A stretch of DNA of 64,000 nt, taken from DATFDN01 sp963818885. Lineage in GTDB: Bacteria > Pseudomonadota > Alphaproteobacteria > Acetobacterales > Acetobacteraceae. Shown here one piece after another: positions 27,762 through 36,841 of the stretch (its first letter is position 1; every line of letters begins with the position of its first letter). Under the pieces are notes generated by a model. That model searched no databases. It worked only from the letters and a program-made list of their open reading frames with translations, and had not been told where the DNA came from. The stretch lies in contig CAWFTP010000002.1 of assembly GCA_963818885.1 (NCBI GenBank), positions 1 through 64,000 on the forward strand, written 5' to 3'. Both the position numbers and the translations under genes were made by a program.

Positions 27762-28172
27762 TCAGCCTTTCGCCGGACGGAACAGGGGAAGCGTGATCTC
27801 GTCGTCGAGCTTGGTGAACGCGACTTCTAGCTTCATGTCGAGCTGCAGTGCCTCCGGCGTCTGCGGGCAGTCGACGATGTTGGTCATCATGCGCGGCCCC
27901 TCGTCGAGCTGCACGACGGCGATCGCATAGGGTGGGGTGAAGCCGGGCACGTTGCGGTGGTGGATGACGTAGCTCCACAGTACGCCGCGCCCGGAGGCCG
28001 GGAACACACTGACATCGCGCGAGGCGCAGGCGGGGCAGAACGGGCGCGGCGGGAAGTAGATCTTGCCGCACGCGTCGCATCGCTGCAGGCGCAATTCGCC
28101 GGCGCGCGTGCCGTCCCAGAAGTGCTTGGTCTCCGGCGTCGGCTTCGGCCGCGCGCGTGCTGGCTCCGGCAT
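27762..28172 (-). CDS. DUF35 zinc-ribbon/OB-fold acyl-CoA-associated protein
   Basis: A 136-residue protein with a rubredoxin-like zinc ribbon (LQRCDACGKIYFPPRPFCPAC: CxxC and CxxC) followed by an OB fold (GRGVLWSYVIHHRNVPGFTP, PYAIAVVQLDEGPRMMTN). This family sits beside thiolases and forms complexes with them, supplying an acyl-CoA binding surface. The ATG at 28172 has GGGGAGA upstream. It opens the operon with the thiolase and CoA-transferase genes. Confidence 0.9.
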   Translation of the reverse strand: MPEPARARPKPTPETKHFWDGTRAGELRLQRCDACGKIYFPPRPFCPACASRDVSVFPASGRGVLWSYVIHHRNVPGFTPPYAIAVVQLDEGPRMMTNIVDCPQTPEALQLDMKLEVAFTKLDDEITLPLFRPAKG

Positions 28173-28260
28173 GTATCTCTCCCCTCGGTGACACACGCGA
28201 GTATGGCAGAGACGCGCGTGCGGTCCAGGGCGCGCGTTCACCGGCTGTCAATGCGAGGGG

Positions 28261-28301
28261 CGGAAAAGAAAAAGCCGGCCGGGAAACGTGCCCGGCCGGC
28301 T
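28261..28301 (-). terminator. Intrinsic terminator after the HpcH aldolase gene
   Basis: AGCCGGCCGGG (28273-28283) pairs perfectly with CCCGGCCGGCT (28291-28301) around a 7-nt loop. On the minus strand the hairpin is followed by GGCTTTTTCTTTT. It stands about 140 nt after the stop of the minus-strand aldolase gene and would separate it from the DUF35 operon. Confidence 0.75.
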
Positions 28302-28336
28302 AACCTCGGAGGTCACGCATGCACAACCATGCCTGG

Positions 28337-28405
28337 CTTCCGCTACCGATCATGGTGATCTTGACTGTTAAAGTCAAGATCATCGTGAAACGACGCTAGC
28401 GGAAG
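28337..28405. repeat. Two-level inverted repeat (cruciform)
   Basis: Outer arms CTTCCGCTA (28337-28345) and TAGCGGAAG (28397-28405) enclose an inner perfect 11-bp stem TGATCTTGACT / AGTCAAGATCA (28356-28366 / 28372-28382) with a 5-nt loop. It lies just after the aldolase stop at 28443 on the minus strand. It could stabilise the mRNA 3' end or bind a protein. There is no T-run, so it is not a typical terminator. Confidence 0.55.
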
Positions 28406-28442
28406 CGGTCCGGGCGGCGCACCCGTCCGGACCCTCCGAGGG

Positions 28443-29391
28443 CTAGACTAGCATGCTTCGCTTCTGGTGCGCACGCCCGACCATCGCGGTCGCTTCCAGG
28501 CCGCCGGCGATCACGCGCACGCCCTCGTCGATGCGCGCGGTGACCGTTTCCGGCGTGCTGGATTCGAGGAACGCGACGTGGTTGGCGCGGCACGCGGCCA
28601 TGATACGGGCGCGGGCTTTCGCCATCTCCGGCGGATAGGGGAAGCGCTGCACCTCCACGTAGCCGAGCGCGAGGCCGAGGTCGCCGGGTCCCAGCTCGGC
28701 GAAGGCGAGGCCGGGTGTGGCCAGGATCGCCTCGCAGTTGGCGACGCCTTCGGGGCTTTCGAGCTTCACGCCGAGCATCAGCTCGCCGTCGGAGCGACAG
28801 CGGCCAGGGTTCGCAGCGGGCGAAATACTCGGGCTGCGAGAGACCCCAGATCGGCGCCGCCGTTCCCTCCGATCCGCGCCCGCGCGTGCCGCGACCAACT
28901 GTTCCGGGTGCGGGAGCGACAGGGACACGCACGCCTTCCATGCGTGCGACGGGCGAGGGAAGGTCGCGATCGACGCCCGCCATGTGGTGCGGGTAGCGGC
29001 AGGACTCGACGAACGCGCGCACGGCTTCCGCGTCTTCCGCCTGGCACAGCAGCACGCCGTGCACCCCTCGGCCGAGGATCTGACGGAACTGCCAGGCGTT
29101 GTGGCGGACATTCAGCTCATCGGTCCCGTTGACCGGCGCCTCCACGATCACTGCCGGCGTGCGGTGGCCCGAGCGCGTTGGCCCGCCTTCGACGAGGCCC
29201 TGCATGTATTCGCCGAGGCCGGTCATATCGAAGGCGCCATGCTCCATGCCGATGTTGATGTAGTCGGCCCAGGTTCCGGCATCCTCGCGCCCCTGCGCGC
29301 GGGTCAGTACGTGACCCGAATGGGCGCCGGTATAGTAGATCGCCTGATCCTGTTGCAGCAGTTCGATCGCTCGGTTCACCCGATCCGGCAT
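28443..29391 (-). pseudogene. HpcH/HpaI-type aldolase, frameshifted
   Basis: The family (2,4-dihydroxyhept-2-enedioate / 4-hydroxy-2-oxovalerate aldolases, citrate lyase beta-like) cleaves hydroxy-oxo acids. The first frame carries AIELLQQDQAIYYTGAHSGH and GVHGVLLCQAEDAEAVRAFV up to SQPEYFARCEPWPL. Near 28795 the frame shifts to GELMLGVKLESPEGVANCEA and FAELGPGDLGLALGY, ending at 28443. A further pair of compensating shifts near 28920-28940 is possible, because SLPHPEQLVAAR reads better in the second frame. ATG 29391 has GAGGGGG. It is divergent from the MFS gene. Confidence 0.8.
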
Positions 29392-29503
29392 GGCGTTTCC
29401 CCCTCGTTGGCGTCCGGCGCGAGGCTAAAGTCTTCCCTCCGCGATGCCCAGCCGCCTAGGCTGATGCGGCGGCGCTTTCAGAGCTCCGCGCAGAGGGGTG
29501 TCC

Positions 29504-30892
29504 ATGAGCGCAACGCACGCCGTGGCCGGCGATTTTCCAGCCGAGGCAACAATCGGTCCGCTGGAAGAGCGCTACCGAGAGTCCCCCGCGTTTCGCGCCG
29601 CGAGCGACGCGACCCGCGTGACACCGACCCATGTCCACATCGCGGTCGCCAATGGTCTCGGCTGGATGTTCGACGGCATGGACGGGGTGATCTTCGCCCT
29701 CGCGTCGCCGCTGATCATCAAGGATTTCGGGGTGACGATCCCGCAATACCGCTCCGGGCTGCAGATCGCGCTGTTGCTCGGCATCGCCGGCATGTTCGTC
29801 TGGCCATGGCTTGCGGATCGCTACGGTCGACGCACGCTGCTCGCGCTCAACATCGCGATGTTCTCGGCGATGATGCCGCTGGTCGCGGCGGCACAGGCGT
29901 GGGCGTGGTTCGTCGCCGCCCGCGTCGGCATCAATTTCGCGCTCAATGGAGAGTGGGCGCTCGGCTCGATGCTGGTGGCCGAGACATGGCCCGCGCGATT
30001 GCGAGGCCGCGTTATCGGGATCAACCGCGGCACCTGGTGCTTTGGTGCCTCCCTCGCCGGCGTGGTCGCAACGCTAGTGATCGCGCCCTATGGCTGGCGC
30101 ATCGCGTGCGGCGTCCCCGCCGCAGTGGCGCTGCTCGCGGTCTATGTGCGCGCGAAGTGCCCGGAATCGCCGTACTGGGTTCGCACGCAGGATCGCAAGC
30201 GCCGCATCGCCAAGGCCGAGGCGCAGGGCGTTCCGGTCAGCGCGGAGGACCGGGCATGGATCGAGAAGGCGCGCAAGGTGCCGCTCGGCCAGGTCTTCCT
30301 GCCGGACATGCGGCGCAACACCATGGTGGCGACCTTCGTCGCCTGCTGCAGCACCATCATCTACGGGACGGTCGGCGGCTGGATGCCGCTGTACCTGGCG
30401 CAGGAGCGGCACTGGAGCACGGCCACGTACGGCAGCTTCTACATCGCCTGGGGCCTTGCGGGATTCCTTGGCCTGCTCTGCGCGGGATGGATTTCGGATC
30501 GGTTCGGCCGTCGCCCGGCGTTCTACGTCATGCTGGTCGAGGGAGCCGTGTTCATTACACTCTGGGTGTTCGCCACCAGCAACACGGCGCTATGGGTCTA
30601 TGGCCTGTTGTGGAGCGTGGGCTTTCTCGGCTTCTGGGCGCCCGCCATGACGTTGACGGCCGAAGTCTTTCCGACGCGGATTCGCGGCGTGGGCAACGGT
30701 TTCGCCTGGTCCGTCGCCTGGCTGGTCGGCTTCGTGCTGTGGCCGTTCGTCGCGGTGGCGCTGCAGCAGCACACCGGCTCTTTCGCGGCTGCATTCCTGC
30801 TCATTCCAGTGGTCATGCTGCTCATGGGTGTCGGGGTATGGCTGCTCGTCCCTGATCACGCGGGGAAGGAGCTTGATGCGATTGGGGTTTGA
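29504..30892 (+). CDS. MFS transporter, aromatic acid:H+ symporter-like
   Basis: A 462-residue major facilitator with about 12 transmembrane segments. MFDGMDGVIFALASPLIIKD in TM1 and the loop motif ADRYGRRTLLALN between TM2 and TM3 are characteristic; the repeat is SDRFGRRPAFYVM in the second half. The DG-D pattern in TM1 resembles the aromatic acid symporter group. The neighbouring divergent HpcH aldolase supports import of a hydroxy-oxo or aromatic acid. Start ATG 29504 follows GAGGGG; a GTG two codons earlier is possible. Confidence 0.9.
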   Translation: MSATHAVAGDFPAEATIGPLEERYRESPAFRAASDATRVTPTHVHIAVANGLGWMFDGMDGVIFALASPLIIKDFGVTIPQYRSGLQIALLLGIAGMFVWPWLADRYGRRTLLALNIAMFSAMMPLVAAAQAWAWFVAARVGINFALNGEWALGSMLVAETWPARLRGRVIGINRGTWCFGASLAGVVATLVIAPYGWRIACGVPAAVALLAVYVRAKCPESPYWVRTQDRKRRIAKAEAQGVPVSAEDRAWIEKARKVPLGQVFLPDMRRNTMVATFVACCSTIIYGTVGGWMPLYLAQERHWSTATYGSFYIAWGLAGFLGLLCAGWISDRFGRRPAFYVMLVEGAVFITLWVFATSNTALWVYGLLWSVGFLGFWAPAMTLTAEVFPTRIRGVGNGFAWSVAWLVGFVLWPFVAVALQQHTGSFAAAFLLIPVVMLLMGVGVWLLVPDHAGKELDAIGV

Positions 30893-31009
30893 TGACAACG
30901 AACTTTTGACAATAGCTTGACGCATTAACCGAGGCGAAACGACTCTCGATCATAACAGCGCGTGGCGGTCCCGCTTTTGGTGGCGGATCGCGGAACGCTG
31001 GGTATCGGG

Positions 31010-34000
31010 ATGGCTGTCGGCGGCGCGATCAGCTGGGTGTCGAGCGGCGGCGGCGACTGGGGAACCGGCTCGTCCTGGAGCTCGGGTGCCGTCCCCGATC
31101 CAAGCACTGACGCACTCGACGCCCTGCCGGGCGTGGTCACCATCAGCTCGCCTTCCACCGCGCATTCCCTTACGATCAACAACACGAGCGGCACCATCGA
31201 GGTCCTGTTCAGCGCCCTCGCGCTGAGCGGGCTGCTCAATGTCCAGGCGGGCGCCTTCGTTCTCGACGGGACCCTTACCGGCGGCACCATCGCCGCGGCG
31301 GGTGGCTCCTTTCTGCTCGGCGGATTCTCCTCGACGGTAAGCGGCATCACCTACGAAGGCACGCTCACGCTCGGGCTGTTCCAGTATCTCACGATCGACG
31401 GGATCACGCTTCTCGGTGCCGGCGGGATCGGTGCCGGCACGCTGGCGGTCACTGAGGGTCAGGCGATCTTCGGGGTCACTCAAACTCTCGCCGCGGGCAC
31501 GATCACGCTGGGCAACCAGGGACTCACGCCGGCATTCCCGCCAGTTCTCAGCGTGAGCCAAGGGGCGACCCTCACCCTTGGTGCCCAGGCGCTGGTGCAA
31601 ACCACCGGAAATTCGGAGGTCGTCAGCGGCACCATCGTCAATACCGGCACGATCGCGGCGCTGGTCAACGGCGACACGCTGTCGATCAGCGGGACCTTGC
31701 TGAACCAGGGGCTGATCGCGATCGGTCAGGGCGATGATGTCGTCATCAGTCCCGGAACCACCCTCAGCAATACCGGGACGGTTGTCATCTCGGGCGGCGG
31801 GACGCTCGATCTGTGGGGCGGCCTCGTCAATTCCGGTAGCATCAGCGCGGCGGGCGGCACGATCATGGCGGATGGCGCCGTCACTCTCGCCGAATTGCTG
31901 GCGCTGAAGGCTGATGGTGGCGCGCTCGTGCTCGCGGGCACACTCGACAATAGCGGTGCGGTCATTCAGGTCGGATCGTCCGCGGCGCTCGGTATGCTTG
32001 TCCTGACAGGCACGATCCGCAACGGCACGATCCGGGACCAAGGCGGCGGGCTCGTGCTCAACGGCGGCACGCTTGATGGGGTCACCTACCAGGGCACGCT
32101 CGGCGTCGGGACGAATCCATTCCACGCCAACGCCATCATCGATGGGCTGACACTGGGCAACGGCGGCACGCTCATCATCACCAGCGGACTGCTGTTCGGT
32201 AACACCGAAACGGTCGTTGCGGGCGTGATAGACCTGGGCAATCCCGCGGGTCCGGCATCGTTCGGCGCCAGTGCCGGAGCTGCCGTCACCTTCGGCGCCG
32301 GCGTCGATATCGAGCAGACCGGAACGACGATCGGGATCGGCGGCAGCTACAGCGCCGGCTTCTTCTCCTCGCTGCAGGCCGGACAGGTATTCAAGAGCCT
32401 GGGCACGATCGATGCAGGATTCGCTGGTGGCACCATGGTGCTCGGCTATGCCGCCGAGCTCATCAATGCCGGCTTGATGGAGGTGCAGAACGGCGCGACG
32501 CTTCTAGCGCAAGGGACGCTCCTCAATGCCGGAACCCTGCTGCTCGGCAGTGGCGGCACCCTCGCAGTCACCAGCAGCTCGTCCTGGTCGAATACTGGGA
32601 CGGTGCGGGGCACCAGCGGCACTGTCGTGTTGACCGGGCCGGTCACGAACGCGGAGCTCGCATCGTTCGCCGGCTCCGGCGCGATGCTTGTGCAGGAGGG
32701 TCTGCTCGACAACAGCGCCGGCACGCTCGCCATCGGCAACGGATCCACGCTCGGCGTGCTTGCGTTGGGGCCTGGCGGAACGATCCGGGGTGGCGTGGTC
32801 CGCGACGGCGGCGGCGGCCTGGTCGGCGCCGCCGGCACGCTCGACGGCGTGACCTACCAAGGCACCCTGGGGCTGATTCACCCGAACGACCTGCTCACGG
32901 TTACAGATGGCATAACCATGACTGGAGCAAGCGGACCCGGAAGCGCTATCGCGCTGACTGGCAATGGTGCGGCACTGGTCTTCGCAAACGGCCAGACGTT
33001 GACCGCGACGATCGCGATCGGCGCGGCCTCGGCGGAAGCCGACCTCGAGACAGGAGGACCGGGCGTCCTGACCCTCGGACCGAGCACGGTCATCACCCAG
33101 GTCGGGTGGGTCGCGGGGATGGTTGCGAGCGGCGGCACGATCGCCAACCAGGGAACGATCCAGGCGACGCTGCCCGGCGGACACTTCAATCTCGCGGCCA
33201 CGGGCGGGATGCTGCTCAACAGCGGCACGATCGATGCCGCCAGCATGGATGTGGCGACTATCGGCTCGCTTACCAATGCTGGGCAAGTCACCGTCACGAC
33301 GGGTGCCGTGCTGACCATCGGACAATATTCGGCCGCCGCTGGCGCGGCGCTGACCGAAAGCGGGGCGACGCTAGATCTGAACGGCACGCTGAGTCTCGCG
33401 GCGCTCGCCACACTCAACCGCTCCGGTGGCATCGTCGCGATAGGCGGAACATTGGATCTAGGTGGCGGAACGCTGGCGGTTGGTAGCGCGGCCGCTCTGA
33501 ACCAGTTACGCGATCTCGGGGTGGTGCAGAACGGAACCATCGCCGACTCCGGCGGTGGAATGGTCTATTATGGTGGCGTCGGCGCGTTGCAGAATGTGAC
33601 ATACCGGGGCCTGGTGAATCTCACGCCGGCGCTCTCGAACGTTGCCGTGCAAAACTTGACGGTGACGGCGGCGAGCGGGACTGGTCCGGGCACGGTCAAC
33701 CTGCTGGGCGCCGGAAGCACGCTGACGTTCCTGGGCAGCCAGATCTTCGGCAACGCGACGATCAATTTCGGCAGCAACGCGCAGGCTGACGTCATCGCCA
33801 TTCGCGACCCCACAGGCACGGGAGCTGTGCTCACCCTCGGCTCGACGGCGAATCTGCAACATCGCGGCACGCTGGCGCAGATCGTGATCGACCGCGGATT
33901 AGGCGACGGGCTGATCAACCGCGGGATGATCGCAGCCAACAATTCGGGCGGCCAGCTAGTCATCCTCGGCGGCACGTTCACCAACGCAGGTCAAGTCGTC

Positions 34001-34987
34001 GTCGCAAATGGCGACACCCTGGCGCTCCAAGCCGATCAGGTATCGAACCTGATCGGGAACACACTATCCGGCGGGTACTGGGAGGTGGATAGCAACTCGA
34101 CACTGAACCTCGGGATGGACGATCCGATTGTCACACTGAACGCTCCTATGGTCCTTAATGGCGCCGGGGCACAGGTAATCTACTACGACACCACCCGCTT
34201 CCAGAACACCAGCCTGGACCAGACCCTGCAGTATGTCGGGGCGGGTGGTGTGCTTGTGGTCGAGAACGGCCGCACGTTCGGTGCCGCCGGACTTCTCCAT
34301 GACATCAGCACGATCAATCTCTCCGCCGGCACCCTGTCGGCCAGCACGCTGGTAATTGACGCGGGCGGCCTGCTGGCCGGTTCCGGTGCTGTCACGGCAA
34401 GCAACATCTACGACTCCGGTCATGTGCTGGCGCAGAACGGTGAGCTTGTGGTGAACGGGCCACTACTGATCGGCGCGCCGGCAGGGAATGCGCTGATCGC
34501 CGCCGGTGCAACTCTGGCGGTAAACGGAGTGAGCAACGTGCCGATCCAGTTCCTGGCCAATACTGGAACGCTGGTGCTTGGCCAGTCCATGCTGACCTAC
34601 GGCGCGATCATCGGCCTCACCGGGTCCGATGCAATCGATCTGATCAACGTCGGGACCGCAGGGGTTTCGCTGAACTACACGGCCGGTTCCGGCAATGGCG
34701 TGCTGACAGTGAAGAGCGGCGCGAGCACGATCGCGAATCTGCACTTCAACGGCAACTATGTACTGGGCAATTTTAGCGTCGCCTCTGACGGGCATGGCGG
34801 GACGCTCATCCTTGACCCGCCGGTTCCCGCTGCTTCCCCCGACTGGCAGGTCACGCTGGCCGATTTCGGGGCGCCGCCCGCGACTGCCGAACCGGATAGC
34901 GCCGCTGCCGGAGGCACGATCGCCGGCAATGGGGCGATTGTCATGCTACCCGAAGCGCCGCAGGCGTCAGTACTCGCGCATCAATAG
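31010..34987 (+). CDS. Large repetitive beta-helical secreted protein
   Basis: About 1,325 residues, glycine- and threonine-rich, composed of parallel beta-helix turns (recurrent GGTL, NAGTI, NSGTI). Residues near the start (ISWVSSGGGDWGTGSSWSSG) match the W-N-W opening of repetitive extracellular proteins common in Acetobacteraceae and Methylobacterium. A larger module of about 250 residues recurs four times, marked by TLDGVTYQGTLG-like segments near 31350, 32085, 32850 and 33600. The C-terminus (GSDAIDLINVGTAG, ASDGHGGTLILDPP) is the domain such proteins share. There is no Sec signal peptide, so type I secretion is plausible but unproven. GTG 30962 is an alternative start; neither has a strong ribosome site. 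Confidence 0.8.
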   Translation: MAVGGAISWVSSGGGDWGTGSSWSSGAVPDPSTDALDALPGVVTISSPSTAHSLTINNTSGTIEVLFSALALSGLLNVQAGAFVLDGTLTGGTIAAAGGSFLLGGFSSTVSGITYEGTLTLGLFQYLTIDGITLLGAGGIGAGTLAVTEGQAIFGVTQTLAAGTITLGNQGLTPAFPPVLSVSQGATLTLGAQALVQTTGNSEVVSGTIVNTGTIAALVNGDTLSISGTLLNQGLIAIGQGDDVVISPGTTLSNTGTVVISGGGTLDLWGGLVNSGSISAAGGTIMADGAVTLAELLALKADGGALVLAGTLDNSGAVIQVGSSAALGMLVLTGTIRNGTIRDQGGGLVLNGGTLDGVTYQGTLGVGTNPFHANAIIDGLTLGNGGTLIITSGLLFGNTETVVAGVIDLGNPAGPASFGASAGAAVTFGAGVDIEQTGTTIGIGGSYSAGFFSSLQAGQVFKSLGTIDAGFAGGTMVLGYAAELINAGLMEVQNGATLLAQGTLLNAGTLLLGSGGTLAVTSSSSWSNTGTVRGTSGTVVLTGPVTNAELASFAGSGAMLVQEGLLDNSAGTLAIGNGSTLGVLALGPGGTIRGGVVRDGGGGLVGAAGTLDGVTYQGTLGLIHPNDLLTVTDGITMTGASGPGSAIALTGNGAALVFANGQTLTATIAIGAASAEADLETGGPGVLTLGPSTVITQVGWVAGMVASGGTIANQGTIQATLPGGHFNLAATGGMLLNSGTIDAASMDVATIGSLTNAGQVTVTTGAVLTIGQYSAAAGAALTESGATLDLNGTLSLAALATLNRSGGIVAIGGTLDLGGGTLAVGSAAALNQLRDLGVVQNGTIADSGGGMVYYGGVGALQNVTYRGLVNLTPALSNVAVQNLTVTAASGTGPGTVNLLGAGSTLTFLGSQIFGNATINFGSNAQADVIAIRDPTGTGAVLTLGSTANLQHRGTLAQIVIDRGLGDGLINRGMIAANNSGGQLVILGGTFTNAGQVVVANGDTLALQADQVSNLIGNTLSGGYWEVDSNSTLNLGMDDPIVTLNAPMVLNGAGAQVIYYDTTRFQNTSLDQTLQYVGAGGVLVVENGRTFGAAGLLHDISTINLSAGTLSASTLVIDAGGLLAGSGAVTASNIYDSGHVLAQNGELVVNGPLLIGAPAGNALIAAGATLAVNGVSNVPIQFLANTGTLVLGQSMLTYGAIIGLTGSDAIDLINVGTAGVSLNYTAGSGNGVLTVKSGASTIANLHFNGNYVLGNFSVASDGHGGTLILDPPVPAASPDWQVTLADFGAPPATAEPDSAAAGGTIAGNGAIVMLPEAPQASVLAHQ

Positions 34988-34993
34988 GAGCGG

Positions 34994-35455
34994 TTACGTG
35001 GTGGCGGGCAGGATCGTGACGGGGAAGTTCACCGACCGGGCGATGAAGCATTTGGCATGGGCTTCCTCGTGCAGTGAGTTCGCGCGGCTGCGGTCAGCAC
35101 CGGATGCCAGCGCGACTGAGGGACGCAACGTGACGCCGGTGAACTGTCCGGCGCCGTCCGGCGCCAGCGCCATCTCTCCCTCCGCCTCGTCCACATAGCC
35201 AGTCACCACCACGCCGGCTTCCGCCGCGAGGTGCAGGTACCAGAGCATGTGGCAGGCCGAGACTGCGGCGAGCAGCAGTTCCTCCGGATTGTGCCGGCTC
35301 GCATCGCCGCGGAATGCAGGGTCGGACGACCCCAGCAGGTCCGGCTTGCCCGCGATCACGATCCGATGGTCACGTGCGTACGCGCGATAGGAGGTGGTGC
35401 CGTGCACACGGGCGCCGGTCCACTCGACCCGCGCGTCGTAGCGATGGCCTTTCAC
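34994..35455 (-). CDS. OsmC family peroxiredoxin-like protein
   Basis: A 153-residue OsmC/Ohr superfamily protein, thought to reduce organic hydroperoxides with two cysteines. The conserved cysteines are in LLLAAVSACHMLWYLHLA and in HEEAHAKCFIARSVNFPV. Length and order fit the OsmC branch. It overlaps pdxJ by 4 nt and is convergent with the large beta-helical gene, whose stop lies 6 nt away. Confidence 0.93.
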   Translation of the reverse strand: MKGHRYDARVEWTGARVHGTTSYRAYARDHRIVIAGKPDLLGSSDPAFRGDASRHNPEELLLAAVSACHMLWYLHLAAEAGVVVTGYVDEAEGEMALAPDGAGQFTGVTLRPSVALASGADRSRANSLHEEAHAKCFIARSVNFPVTILPATT

Positions 35456-36198
35456 GAGGCAGCGCCGCGCAAGGCAGCGGCATAGGCGCGGACGGCGGCG
35501 GGAAAGCCCATCATCAGTGCGTCCGCCGTCAGCTCGTGTCCGATGGAGGCCTCGGCGAGGAAGCCGATCCGCGCTAGCAGCAGCGGGATGTTGCGCAGGT
35601 TGAGATCGTGGCCGGCATTGACCACGAGCCCTGCCGCCCGGGCTGCGTCAGCGGTCGCGGCGCATGCGTCGAGCAAGGCATCGGCGCCCTTGCCGTTACG
35701 GAACGCCGCCGCGTATGTGCCCGTATAGATCTCGATCCCATCGGCACCTGAACGCGCGACACGGGGGACGACGGAGGGATCGGGGTCGACGAACAGGATC
35801 ACCCGTGCGCCCTGTGCCTTGAGCGCGGCGATCGCCGGCCCGGCGACGGCGGACTGGGCGCCATCGAGGTCCCAGCCCGTGTCGGAGGTGAAGGCGTCTG
35901 CCGCGTCGGGAACCAGCGTGCATTGCGCGGGACGCGTCTCGCGCGCGATCTCGAGCAGACGCGCATCCGGAAACCCTTCGACGTTGAGCTCAACGCCGCG
36001 CATCGGGGCGAGAAGGCTCGCGAGTGCCGGCACGTCGGAACGGCGGATGTGACGCTCGTCGGGCCGTGGATGCACCGTGATGCCGGCCGCCCCCGCATCG
36101 AGCGCGACGCGGGCGAAGTCCAGGACATCCGGCACCCCAGTATGGCGCGAGTTACGCAACAGGGCGATCTTGTTGAGGTTGACGCTAAGGCGAGCCAT
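35452..36198 (-). CDS. pdxJ: Pyridoxine 5'-phosphate synthase
   Basis: PdxJ condenses 1-deoxyxylulose 5-phosphate with 3-amino-2-oxopropyl phosphate in vitamin B6 synthesis. LSVNLNKIALLRNSR is the N-terminal strand; ITVHPRPDERHIRRSDV contains the catalytic His and Arg region; ELNVEGFPD holds the Glu; NAGHDLNLRNIPLL is the C-terminal signature. Its 248 residues are normal. It overlaps the upstream thiE by 14 nt. Confidence 0.96.
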   Translation of the reverse strand: MARLSVNLNKIALLRNSRHTGVPDVLDFARVALDAGAAGITVHPRPDERHIRRSDVPALASLLAPMRGVELNVEGFPDARLLEIARETRPAQCTLVPDAADAFTSDTGWDLDGAQSAVAGPAIAALKAQGARVILFVDPDPSVVPRVARSGADGIEIYTGTYAAAFRNGKGADALLDACAATADAARAAGLVVNAGHDLNLRNIPLLLARIGFLAEASIGHELTADALMMGFPAAVRAYAAALRGAAS

Positions 36199-36838
36199 TG
36201 CCGCCTCCTATGGCGGCAGTGATCGCCGCATTGAGCGCGCGCACGCCCGCCGCCGGTCCGTCGGGATGGCTCCAGACGGCACCAATGACGGCGAGGAAGT
36301 CCGCGCCCGCCCGCACCAGCGGCGCGCAATTCTCCGCCGTGATGCCGCCGATCGCGCAGCAGGGCGGCTCCATCAGCTCGGACCACCAGCGCAGAATCTC
36401 GGTCTCGGCGTGGTGCACGACCTCCTTGCTGCCGGTGGGGAAGAAGGCGCCGAAGGCGACGTAGTCCGCGCCATCCTCGCTCGCCTGCATCGCGAGGTCG
36501 CGGCTCGCGTGGCAGGTTGCGCCAAGGGTCCGGTCCGGGCCGATCAGCGCGCGCGCCTCGCTCGCCGGCATGTCGGTCTGGCCGACATGCACGCCGTCGC
36601 AGCCGGTCTCGGCGACCAGATCGGCGCGGTCGTTCAGCAGGAAGGCGACGTCACGGCTCTGCGCGACCGGACGCAGCGCGTCGATGGCCGCGTGCCAGGC
36701 GGCGTTATCGGCGTCCTTCACGCGAAGCTGCACCGCCGCGACATCGCCCGCGTCGAGCGCGGCGGCGAGCAGGTCGGGGAAGTGGGCGAGGTCGAGCCGG
36801 GGCGGGGTGACGAGATAGAGGCGGCACCCCGCCTGCAT
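36185..36838 (-). CDS. thiE: Thiamine phosphate synthase
   Basis: ThiE joins the pyrimidine and thiazole phosphates to make thiamine phosphate. The TIM-barrel motifs are AVQLRVKDADN (usual QLR-K motif), FLLNDRADLVAETGCDGVHV followed by GQTD, and AIGGITAENCAPLVRAGADF. Its 217 residues are normal. Only 3 nt separate its start from the aldolase stop upstream, so FBA-thiE-pdxJ-osmC looks like one operon. No TPP riboswitch is visible. Confidence 0.94.
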   Translation of the reverse strand: MQAGCRLYLVTPPRLDLAHFPDLLAAALDAGDVAAVQLRVKDADNAAWHAAIDALRPVAQSRDVAFLLNDRADLVAETGCDGVHVGQTDMPASEARALIGPDRTLGATCHASRDLAMQASEDGADYVAFGAFFPTGSKEVVHHAETEILRWWSELMEPPCCAIGGITAENCAPLVRAGADFLAVIGAVWSHPDGPAAGVRALNAAITAAIGGGNGSP

Positions 36839-36841
36839 CGC

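Noticed and set aside
28717..30855. A 712-codon plus-strand frame spanning the aldolase and MFS region
   Set aside because: It is antisense to the aldolase and out of frame with the MFS permease, and its Arg-rich product has no recognisable domain.
30906..30945. Promoter before the beta-helical gene (TTGACA and TTGACG hexamers)
   Set aside because: No acceptable -10 hexamer occurs at 16-18 bp from either.
30950..33862. Long open frames antisense to the beta-helical gene (391, 273 and 220 codons)
   Set aside because: They mirror the repetitive GC-rich gene on the other strand, have no family resemblance and no ribosome sites; they result from codon bias.
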